Part shown: positions 34,644 to 41,672 of the stretch, in pieces
Layout of the letters: each line of letters begins with the position of its first letter
Numbering within the stretch: the stretch's first letter is position 1
Assembly: GCA_035296325.1 (NCBI GenBank)
Contig: DATHBD010000014.1
Location: forward strand, 1-64,000
Reading direction: 5' to 3'
DNA length: 64,000 bases
DNA from: DATHBD01 sp035296325
Lineage (GTDB): Bacteria > Actinomycetota > Actinomycetes > Mycobacteriales > Micromonosporaceae
Notes under the pieces: model-generated
Told to the model about the DNA's origin: nothing
Seen by the model: only the letters and a program-made list of their open reading frames with translations
Database searches by the model: none
Program-made: the position numbers and the translations under genes

Positions 34644-35567
34644 ATGAATGCCCCGGTGGACGACTCGTGCGTGTTGATCGACGGGCCGTGGACCCACCGT
34701 TTCGTGAGCGCCAACGGCACCCGGCTGCACGTGGTCGAGGCGGGCAGCGGCCCGCTTGTGCTGTTCCTGCACGGGTTCCCGGAGTTCTGGTACGCCTGGC
34801 ACCAGCAGCTGCCCGAGGTCGCCGACGCCGGCTTCCGGGCCGTCGCGGTCGACCTGCGGGGGTACGGCGCCAGCGACAAGCCGCCGCGCGGGTACGACGC
34901 GTTCACCATGGCGGCCGACGTCGCCGGCCTCATCCGTGCGCTGGGGGAACGTGGGGCGGTGATCGTGGCGTCCGGCTACGGTGGCCTCATCGGTTGGGCA
35001 ACGGCGGCGTTCCACCCCAGGCTGGTGCAGCGGCTGGTCGCCATCGGCGCGCCACATCCGTTGCGGATGCGTGCCGCCCTGGCGACCGACCCGCGCGGTC
35101 AACTCGCCGCCGCGATGCCGGTACTGAAGTTTCAGGTCCCGCGCTACGAGCACGTGCTGGTGCGCGACTCAGCGGCGCAGGTCGGGGCGTACCTGGCGCA
35201 ATGGGGCGGCCGGGACTGGGTGCACTCACCCGGGTTCCTGGACTATGCCCGCCGGTGCCGGGAGGCGATGCTGATCCCGCAGAGTGCGTTCTGCGCCATG
35301 GAGGGCTACCGGTGGGCTGCCCGGTCGGCGCTGCGGCCGCAGGGGTACCGCTTCGTCAAGCAGATGCAGCAGCCCATCGTGAGCCCGACGCTGCAGCTGC
35401 ACGGGGCGCTGGACAGCGCGGTGCTCCCGCGCACCGCGCAGGGCTCCGGACGGTACGTCATCGCGGAGTACGAGTGGCGCATGCTCGACGGCGTCGGCCA
35501 CTTCCCGCACCAGGAGGCGCCCGATCTGGTCACCGGCGAGATCCTGCGCTGGGCCAAGCAGGTCTAG
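34644..35567 (+). CDS. epoxide hydrolase-like alpha/beta-hydrolase lacking the usual nucleophile
   Basis: A 307-residue alpha/beta-hydrolase in the position of mycobacterial ephE. The oxyanion motif is FLHGFPEFWYAWHQQLP, then VDLRGYGASDKP, and the C-terminal catalytic His is in GVGHFPHQEAP. The nucleophile elbow, normally G-H-D-W-G-G in epoxide hydrolases, reads VASGYGGLIGW here. The aspartate position is glycine, so the classical mechanism should not work unless another residue takes over. The protein may be a non-catalytic or redirected homologue. A TAGGCT box and no ribosome binding site suggest a leaderless message. Confidence 0.85.
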   Translation: MNAPVDDSCVLIDGPWTHRFVSANGTRLHVVEAGSGPLVLFLHGFPEFWYAWHQQLPEVADAGFRAVAVDLRGYGASDKPPRGYDAFTMAADVAGLIRALGERGAVIVASGYGGLIGWATAAFHPRLVQRLVAIGAPHPLRMRAALATDPRGQLAAAMPVLKFQVPRYEHVLVRDSAAQVGAYLAQWGGRDWVHSPGFLDYARRCREAMLIPQSAFCAMEGYRWAARSALRPQGYRFVKQMQQPIVSPTLQLHGALDSAVLPRTAQGSGRYVIAEYEWRMLDGVGHFPHQEAPDLVTGEILRWAKQV

Positions 35568-35579
35568 TCGCGCACCTGC

Positions 35580-35945
35580 TCAGACGCGGTACTCCCGCAG
35601 GTCGGTCACCTCGGTACGGGGCGCCCAGCCCTGATACACCCCATAGTCGAACTCCTCCAGCCCGAGCTGGACCGCGACCGGCGCGAGACCCCCGGTGTAC
35701 TCCACCCGCAGCCAGCCCTCGTGCTCAGCGAGGACAATGAACGGCTCCCCCCGCCAGATGCAGATGGTGCGGACGTAGGCCACGCCCTCCACGTCGGTCA
35801 TCGGCACGACCTGCCGGTAGCGGCCGGGCCTGACCTCGGCGAAGCCGTCGGCGGGATCTGTCCGGTAGAGCCGGACGTTGTCCCCGTCCGGGCTCACCTC
35901 GTACTCCACGTCGCCCCAGCGGGCCACGTATCCGTCGCGGATCAC
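35580..35945 (-). CDS. small protein coupled to the SseB-domain gene, putative immunity protein
   Basis: A 121-residue soluble protein without signal peptide or membrane segment. It starts MIRDGYVARWGDVEYEVSPDG and continues with strand-rich stretches (VRLYRTDPADGFAEVRPGRY, VAYVRTICIWRGEPFIVLAE, WLRVEYTGGLAPVA). The acidic, beta-rich composition and size resemble immunity proteins of actinobacterial polymorphic toxins. Its ATG overlaps the stop of the 1054-residue SseB-domain gene (ATGA), the usual toxin-then-immunity order. I cannot place it in a named Imm family. The immunity role is inferred from size, order and the T7SS neighbours. Confidence 0.7.
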   Translation of the reverse strand: MIRDGYVARWGDVEYEVSPDGDNVRLYRTDPADGFAEVRPGRYRQVVPMTDVEGVAYVRTICIWRGEPFIVLAEHEGWLRVEYTGGLAPVAVQLGLEEFDYGVYQGWAPRTEVTDLREYRV

Positions 35946-38900
35946 GATGGCTCCACCCGCTGCCAGCGAGGCCAGTCCGCGTCGAGTACTGCGACCAGTT
36001 GCTCGTCGCCGTCCCGGTCGACCCGCCAGAGCTGGGTGCCGTGCGGCAGCCGGGCACTGTCCACCTTGAACTCGGCGATCACGTCACCGGTCTCACTGGG
36101 CGCGAACCCGTTGCCGCGGAACGGCGCGCGTTCGATCACCCAGCCCTCCATCGCTCGCATCGCCGTCTCGTGCTGACCGCCGTACGGGATGCGGTACAGG
36201 TTGACCCGGGCCGCGGTCCACCGCAGCAGGTACACCTCCGCGGCATCCGGCTTGAACGCCGAGCCGGTGTAGTGAAGCCCGAGCGCCTGGTAGAAATCCT
36301 CCGGCGTGCGCAGATGCGCCACCTCGTTGGCACGGTGCACGAATCCGGACACCCGGTCGTAGCTCCGGTCGAGGTAGAACGACACCTGCTCAGCCGAGAT
36401 CGTCTTCTGCATGAGCAGTGGTGCCGATGCGGGTCGGGTGTCCCGTACCCGCTTCGGTGTCCGCGTCGGTGTCGGCTCCGGCTCGGGGTCCGGCCCGCCA
36501 CCGAGGCCCAGTTGGCCGGCCCAGTTGGCGAGAGCGAGAACCTCCACGCCGGGGATGGTGACGCCCACCGGAGTGTCCGGGTTGATCGCACATGACAGGT
36601 CGCCAGCAGGCCATGCAGCGATCAGCCGGGCGAATTTCATCCAGCCCGCGACCGGAGCGTCGGCCCCGAACCGTTCGCTCATTCGCTCCGTCGACGTGAA
36701 CGCCAGCAGGTGCGGGGTACCGCCGATGGTGGCCCTCGGCAACTCGGCGGGCGCAACCGGCTCATCGCCCCCGGCCCAGCCAGGGACCAGGACCTTCGCG
36801 AGCAGGAGGGTGGCGAGGAAGCCGTCGCCGTTGCCGCTGGTGGCTGCCGCCAGCAGGTCTTCCTCCACAGCGTTCGCCGGCTGGAAGCCCGTGGCGTCGG
36901 GCACGTCGCCCGGCGGGCTCGGGGCCGGCTCCGGCCGGTGTTCGGACTCCGGGTTCGAAAGCCGATCCTGCTCCGCAGGGGCCGGCGACCCGGTTGCCGG
37001 AGCGGCGTCGACCGCAGTCGCGTCCACCGGGCCGTCCGCCGGGCCGTCCGCCGCCGGAGCCGCGTCCACCGGGCCGTCCGACGGGCCGTCCGACGGGCCG
37101 TCCGCCGCCGGAGCCGCGTCCGCCGGAACGGCGTCGGCCCGGCCGTCCGCCGTCTCAGGGGCGGCGGGCGCGGCCGGCGCGATCCGGTCGACGGGCACCG
37201 CCGCGGTCACCGGGTCGGCGGATACGACAGGCTCGGCCGGCCCGTCGTCCGTGACCGGCACGGTGGGCTGCACCACCGATGCAGATTCGGCCGCCGCGAC
37301 AGGCGACCCGGGCTCGGGCTGCGGCCGAGCCGTCCCGTCCGGTTCGGCGAACCCATCCGGTTCAGCGCGACCATCCCGCCCAGCGGACCCATGCGGCGCA
37401 GGCCGCTCAGCCGACGCAGGCCGCTCAGTTCTTTCCAGGGAGACGACAGCCTCGACCGCTACAACCGGGCGCGGCAACTCCTCCGTCGTGATCAGATCCG
37501 CACGCCCGGCCGCCGCAACCGGCCCGACGTCGAGCGTCAACTCGTCAGTCTCAGGTTCCCGGGACTTGTCGACCCGCGGGACGCCCACCGCTTCGACCGG
37601 GATCACCGAGGTGAGGTCCTCATCCGACGCCAGTCGACGACGCCACCGGGCCAGGAGACTCTCCGCAGGCCGCTGGTCCGCCAGATCCGGTAACGCCGAC
37701 GGATCCGTGATCCGAACCTGCACCGTGCGGTCAGGATCCGGTGCTTGGCTAAGCGGGGGCGGGTGGGCTGCCCGGCCCTGGCGGTCCACCTCCCCGCCGC
37801 CGCCCGGGCCACCTTGGGCCGAGCGCTCGCCCGTGACCTGCTCCCGCGGGTCACTTCCACTCTCGGACGGGATCCGCTGAGTACGGTCGAATGACGACGG
37901 CGACCGCTGCCATTCGGGCAGTCCGAGCGATTCGGCAAGGAGTTGCCCCAGCCCTACCCGTGTTTCCTCCGGGTCGGTTCCCGGGCCACTCGATGCGCCG
38001 GGCCGGTTGTCCGCGGCTACCGGGTTGCGGTGGGGCGCCTCGACCTGCGGCGGATTCGATGAGGGCGGCACCGCGGGCCGCGGCGCCGCCGGAGGCGGCA
38101 CAGCCGGCGGCGGCACAGCCGGCGGCGGCACGGCGTTCCGGGCCGGCGCAGCACTGGACGCCGGCGCAGCCGTCGAAGGCCGGGGCGTCGGACGCGGCGG
38201 CCCGAGAGGCGGAGTAAGCGGCCCGGGAGGCGGAGCAACAGGCTGCGACGCCTGACGACTGGTCGGATCGTAAGCCGGACGCGACCCCCCGCCGCGGGCG
38301 TCCGGTCCCGGTCCGGACGGGATCTCGGCACGGATCGGCGGAGTCAGCGCAGGCGGGAGGGCAGCCGGTTCCCCGCCGCGCGGATCCCGGCCGCCCCGCA
38401 CGCTTCCGCTGCCCGGCGTACCACTCACCGGCCGGCCCTCGACCGGGCGAGCCACGTCGGGCAGCGCGCCGCGGGCCGCCGCAGCGGCGTCCGGAACGGC
38501 GCCGCGGTCCACGGCGTCGGTACGGGTGCTGTGGGGCGCGTCGGAACCGGTTCCGGCTCGCAGCCCGCTGTCTCGCCCGACGGGCTGATCCAACAGCGGG
38601 GACGGCCGGAGACCATCCCGGCCGGCGGGTGGCGGGCCCGGCCGGTGCGGCGGGGCCGGTCGACCGCGCAGCCGGCGAGCATGCTCCATCCGGGCGCGGG
38701 CGCCCAACGTCCGGCCGGGCAGTCGGACGTCGCCACGGTTGATCTGGTTGACGAACCAGGCCGGCAGGTACGCCTCGATCGGCAGGCCCGGGTTGACGGC
38801 GAGCCACCACTCGATGTTGGGCCAGGTGGCGGCGAGCTCGTCGAAGGAGAGTCGACGGTACGGCCCGGCGTTGCCGGCCAGGCACTCCTCGAGCGCGCGG

Positions 38901-39106
38901 GGAGACGTGAAGGCGAGGACGTGGGTACGTCCGTCCGCTGTCCACGTGCCCCAACCGATGTCGGACGGCCCGCCGAGAGCGCCACCGGCCACGGGGAGCA
39001 GGAGGTCGAGCTGCGCCAGGATCGAGAAGTACTCCTCCTGGTCGTTCGCGAGCAGCGCCTCGCGCATGGCAGCTTCGGCCTCCGTGGCCGGCCCCCAATC
39101 GTTCAC
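35942..39106 (-). CDS. large SseB-domain protein with unassigned C-terminal domain, putative T7SS effector
   Basis: A 1054-residue protein without signal peptide. An SseB N-terminal-type domain (about 15-130; LAFTSPRALEECLAG, EWWLAVNPGLPIEAYLPAW) is followed by about 600 residues of Pro/Ala/Asp-rich low-complexity linker with tandem PPPAVPPPA and DGPSDGPSDGP runs. A second SseB-like unit (about 745-870; HLLAFTSTERMSERFG, SCAINPDTPVGVTIPG) and a compact C-terminal domain (about 898-1054; VSFYLDRSYDRVSGFVHR, YRIPYGGQHETAM, APFRGNGFAPSE) complete it. The long disordered middle with a conserved-looking tail resembles polymorphic toxins. GTG start. It is flanked by T7SS genes and followed by the coupled small gene. 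Toxin activity is inferred, not seen. Confidence 0.82.
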   Translation of the reverse strand: MNDWGPATEAEAAMREALLANDQEEYFSILAQLDLLLPVAGGALGGPSDIGWGTWTADGRTHVLAFTSPRALEECLAGNAGPYRRLSFDELAATWPNIEWWLAVNPGLPIEAYLPAWFVNQINRGDVRLPGRTLGARARMEHARRLRGRPAPPHRPGPPPAGRDGLRPSPLLDQPVGRDSGLRAGTGSDAPHSTRTDAVDRGAVPDAAAAARGALPDVARPVEGRPVSGTPGSGSVRGGRDPRGGEPAALPPALTPPIRAEIPSGPGPDARGGGSRPAYDPTSRQASQPVAPPPGPLTPPLGPPRPTPRPSTAAPASSAAPARNAVPPPAVPPPAVPPPAAPRPAVPPSSNPPQVEAPHRNPVAADNRPGASSGPGTDPEETRVGLGQLLAESLGLPEWQRSPSSFDRTQRIPSESGSDPREQVTGERSAQGGPGGGGEVDRQGRAAHPPPLSQAPDPDRTVQVRITDPSALPDLADQRPAESLLARWRRRLASDEDLTSVIPVEAVGVPRVDKSREPETDELTLDVGPVAAAGRADLITTEELPRPVVAVEAVVSLERTERPASAERPAPHGSAGRDGRAEPDGFAEPDGTARPQPEPGSPVAAAESASVVQPTVPVTDDGPAEPVVSADPVTAAVPVDRIAPAAPAAPETADGRADAVPADAAPAADGPSDGPSDGPVDAAPAADGPADGPVDATAVDAAPATGSPAPAEQDRLSNPESEHRPEPAPSPPGDVPDATGFQPANAVEEDLLAAATSGNGDGFLATLLLAKVLVPGWAGGDEPVAPAELPRATIGGTPHLLAFTSTERMSERFGADAPVAGWMKFARLIAAWPAGDLSCAINPDTPVGVTIPGVEVLALANWAGQLGLGGGPDPEPEPTPTRTPKRVRDTRPASAPLLMQKTISAEQVSFYLDRSYDRVSGFVHRANEVAHLRTPEDFYQALGLHYTGSAFKPDAAEVYLLRWTAARVNLYRIPYGGQHETAMRAMEGWVIERAPFRGNGFAPSETGDVIAEFKVDSARLPHGTQLWRVDRDGDEQLVAVLDADWPRWQRVEPS

Positions 39107-39418
39107 GGCGCCCGCCTCGATCTGCAGGGCCCGCCCCGCTCGCTCCTCGCGCTCACGGTACCGCCCAGTTCACGGCTGCGGGACTCGCTCCGCTCGCTCC
39201 TCGCGCTCACGGCAAACCCCCTTTTCCGGGCTCGAGAACGGCACGTCCGCGACACCAACCTACAAAGCCGGACCGGGATCGCAAAGGCATCTGCGACGCG
39301 GCTGCCTGGGAAAGGATACCGATCTGTGGGCCCGTAGGGCCTCCACCGTGGGGTCACGCTCGCTAGCATCCCCATTCGGTGTATCACGGGGCCGGGATGG
39401 TCGTTGGGCGGAGAAGCG
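39107..39418. other. divergent promoter region between the SseB gene and mycP, with two repeat copies
   Basis: No gene is supported here. Two identical 23-base repeats (39136-39158 and 39190-39212) lie near the SseB side. TAGCAT at 39364-39369 could be the -10 for mycP, about 50 bases before its ATG, but the -35 is poor. The SseB gene's GTG is preceded only by a weak GAGGCG. Confidence 0.5.
39136..39212. repeat. two identical 23-base GC-rich direct repeats
   Basis: CCGCTCGCTCCTCGCGCTCACGG (described as 23 identical bases at 39136-39158 and 39190-39212) occurs twice with a 54-base period. On the minus strand it reads GTGAGCGCGAGGAGCGAGCG and resembles sequences at 14.1 kb and at several nuo gene junctions. 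Confidence 0.75.
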
Positions 39419-40690
39419 ATGCGAGAGCCCGGACCGCGGCGCTGGGGATCTGCGCTGCTCGCGGCCGTGCTCGGCCTGACCGGTCCAGCGGTCGGCGTGG
39501 TCGGTGTCGCCGCACCGGCGTACGCGGCCGGCTGCCCCGGCGGCAGCACACCAGCGGCGGACGCGGTGGCCGACGTCCCGTGGCCACAGCGCCGGTACGG
39601 GCTGGACCGACTCGCCGGCATCGCGGACGGAACCGGCATCAAGGTGGCCGTCATTGATTCCGGGGTCGACCCCCGCCATCCGCAGATGGCCGGCAACGTC
39701 GTGCTGCAGGGCTTCGACGGACCGGAGTTCGCCGGCGACGGCCCGGCCCACGGGCAACTGGACTGCGCCGGCCACGGCACGGCGGTCGCCAGCATCATCG
39801 CCGCCCGCCCGATCGGCGGCGTGGGGTTCCGCGGGATCGCGCCGAGGGCGCAGATCATTCCCATTCGGGTCAGCGAGAAGCAGCAACTCGATGGACCGGC
39901 GGTGGGCCGCGTCGGCGGCTACCCGAGCTTGGCGGAGGGTGTCCGGGAGGCGGTGCGGCGGGGCGCCCGGGTCATCAATCTTTCACTTACCGCGCAAACC
40001 GACCATCCGCTGGTACGGGCGCAAATTGCGAACGCCGCGGCGAACGGGGTGGTCCTCGTGGCCGCGGCCGGCAATCACTACGAGCAGGGCAATCCACCGT
40101 CCTACCCGGCCATGTACCCGCACGTGATCGGCGTCGGCAGCATCGACAGCGTCGGCGTACGCGCGCCGTCATCCCAGGTGGGCTCGTACGTCGACCTCGT
40201 CGCGCCGGGGGTGGGCGTGCTCGCGGCAGTCCCGCAACGCGGTCATCGGCCGCACGACGGGACCAGCTTCGCAGCGCCGTTCGTGGCCGGCACCGTGGCG
40301 CTGATGCTGCAGTACCAGCCGGAACTCACGCCCGATCAGGTCGAGGCGGGCCTGCGGGCGACGGCCGACCCGGCGCCCGGGGGTCCGAACAGCCCGGAGT
40401 ACGGCGCGGGGGTGGTCAACCCGTACCGTGCCGTGACCCAGCGCCCGGCCGGCCCCGCCCGGCAGGTGGCTCCGGTGCCACCCCGGATGACCGACCGGCA
40501 ACGTGCCGAGGAACTGCGCTCAGCAGCAAGGCGACAGCGCGCCCTGGCCCTTGCCGGCGTGGTCGCAGCGCTCGGAGCCCTGATCCTGCTCGGGGCCAGC
40601 GCCGTCCCCCGGGGTGCCCGGCGTCGCTGGCGGCCGGGTCTGCGCCGGCCGGTGCCACCGGCATCCCAACCGCTGCTCGGCGACCCATAG
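39419..40690 (+). CDS. mycP: type VII secretion mycosin, S8 serine protease
   Basis: Mycosins are membrane-anchored subtilisin-like proteases needed for the stability and function of type VII secretion systems. The 423-residue protein has a signal peptide (cleavage near APAYA, about residue 36) and a subtilase domain. The catalytic Asp is in VAVIDSGVDPRHP, the His in DCAGHGTAVAS and the Ser in GTSFAAPFVAG. Near the C-terminus a membrane helix (LALAGVVAALGALILLGASAV) is followed by a basic cytosolic tail. GGCGGAGAAG precedes the ATG. It faces the esx pair and points toward eccE. Confidence 0.94.
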   Translation: MREPGPRRWGSALLAAVLGLTGPAVGVVGVAAPAYAAGCPGGSTPAADAVADVPWPQRRYGLDRLAGIADGTGIKVAVIDSGVDPRHPQMAGNVVLQGFDGPEFAGDGPAHGQLDCAGHGTAVASIIAARPIGGVGFRGIAPRAQIIPIRVSEKQQLDGPAVGRVGGYPSLAEGVREAVRRGARVINLSLTAQTDHPLVRAQIANAAANGVVLVAAAGNHYEQGNPPSYPAMYPHVIGVGSIDSVGVRAPSSQVGSYVDLVAPGVGVLAAVPQRGHRPHDGTSFAAPFVAGTVALMLQYQPELTPDQVEAGLRATADPAPGGPNSPEYGAGVVNPYRAVTQRPAGPARQVAPVPPRMTDRQRAEELRSAARRQRALALAGVVAALGALILLGASAVPRGARRRWRPGLRRPVPPASQPLLGDP

Positions 40691-40754
40691 CAAGGGCCGG
40701 CTCAGCGGCTGGCGAGCGGCCCCCGCGCCGGGGCCGCTCGCGAGCGCGCCGCTG

Positions 40755-41054
40755 CTACGCGCCGAACTGCCGAGCGTTGCGCCGCTCGGTCTGAAGGTAG
40801 TCCTGGGTCGAGTCGTCGAGCGCCCGCTTGATCCGCTGCAGCACCTCGATCAGGTCGGCCGACGCCTGGCTCCACTGCGCCTGACGCTGGTCGTAGGCCC
40901 GCTGCGCGGAGCCCTCCCACGTGTCGCGCAACGGCCGGGCGATCGAGTCCAGCTCTGCGAGATCGTGCTTCAGCGCGGAGACGGCCCGGCTGATGTCGGC
41001 GCTCGCCCGCTCCATCGACCCGAAGTTGACGAGCAGTGTGCCGTCGTTGCTCAT
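40755..41054 (-). CDS. WXG100 family protein, EsxA-like
   Basis: A 99-residue secreted helical-hairpin protein. The two helices flank the turn DTWEGSAQRAYDQRQ with the W-x-G motif, and the C-terminus has DYLQTE, a Y-x-x-x-[DE] export signal. WXG100 proteins are exported as heterodimers by T7SS. The second ATG (41054) is chosen because the GGGGAGG site directly abuts the first ATG but is six bases from this one. It lies 23 bases after the other WXG100 gene, so the two probably dimerise. Confidence 0.93.
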   Translation of the reverse strand: MSNDGTLLVNFGSMERASADISRAVSALKHDLAELDSIARPLRDTWEGSAQRAYDQRQAQWSQASADLIEVLQRIKRALDDSTQDYLQTERRNARQFGA

Positions 41055-41077
41055 GTGCATCCTCCCCTGGAAGCTGG

Positions 41078-41401
41078 CTAGAGCGGCAGCGTCTGGCCGG
41101 TGCCGGCGCCGGCGTTTCTGATCCGGCTGCTGGCACCGGTGTCGGTCGAGTCGTACGTCGCGCCGGAGCTGCGGATCGCCGTGGCGGTCTGGGCAAGCGC
41201 CTGGTGCAGCTTGGCCTGGTCCGCTGCCCATCGCTGCTTCACCTCGGTGAACGAGGTGCCACCGCGGCCCCGCCAATGCGACTCCATGACCTCCAGCTCC
41301 GACATCAGTCGAGTGAGCATGGTGCTGAGGTTTTCGTTGACGGACTGGAACTTGCCCGCGGTGACCGCGAGCGTGGCGGCATCGGCCCGTGTCGTGGACA
41401 A
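41078..41401 (-). CDS. WXG100 family protein, EsxB-like
   Basis: A 107-residue WXG100 protein and likely partner of the following Esx protein. The turn motif is ESHWRGRGGTSFTEVKQRW (W-x-G), between two amphipathic helices. The C-terminal tail is longer and Thr/Ser/Gly-rich (TDTGASSRIRNAGAG), without a clear Y-x-x-x-[DE] signal, as in many EsxB/EsxA pairs where one partner carries the signal. TTG at 41401 is the start, with AGAGGTGAG six bases upstream; the long upstream open frame is the antisense of eccE and is rejected. Confidence 0.9.
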   Translation of the reverse strand: MSTTRADAATLAVTAGKFQSVNENLSTMLTRLMSELEVMESHWRGRGGTSFTEVKQRWAADQAKLHQALAQTATAIRSSGATYDSTDTGASSRIRNAGAGTGQTLPL

Positions 41402-41672
41402 ACTGAACTCACCTCTTTCCTGTGCGGTAGCAATGCGATCGGGTGCCCCGCCGACCGTAGTGGCCCATCCGGAGACCCCGCTAGACCCGACCCTCCCCTG
41501 TGGATAACTCGCTCGAATCGGGATACTGCGCTGCCCGCACCGCGCGTCTGCCGACGCTGTTGACCCGGCTGGAACACCGCTGCCCGGTGCGACGGCACGC
41601 GCAGGCCGGGACGGCGCGCCTGCACCACGGCGCCCTACGATGGGCGCCCGGGCGTACAGGGGAGGTCGGGCA

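Noticed and set aside
35942..36412. C-terminal domain of the SseB protein as a TNT (NAD+ glycohydrolase) toxin
   Set aside because: Context fits, but I cannot see the TNT motifs, so no enzyme class is assigned.
37000..38260. CRISPR-like tandem repeats
   Set aside because: They are in-frame Pro/Ala/Asp-rich codon repeats in the SseB linker with no unique spacers.
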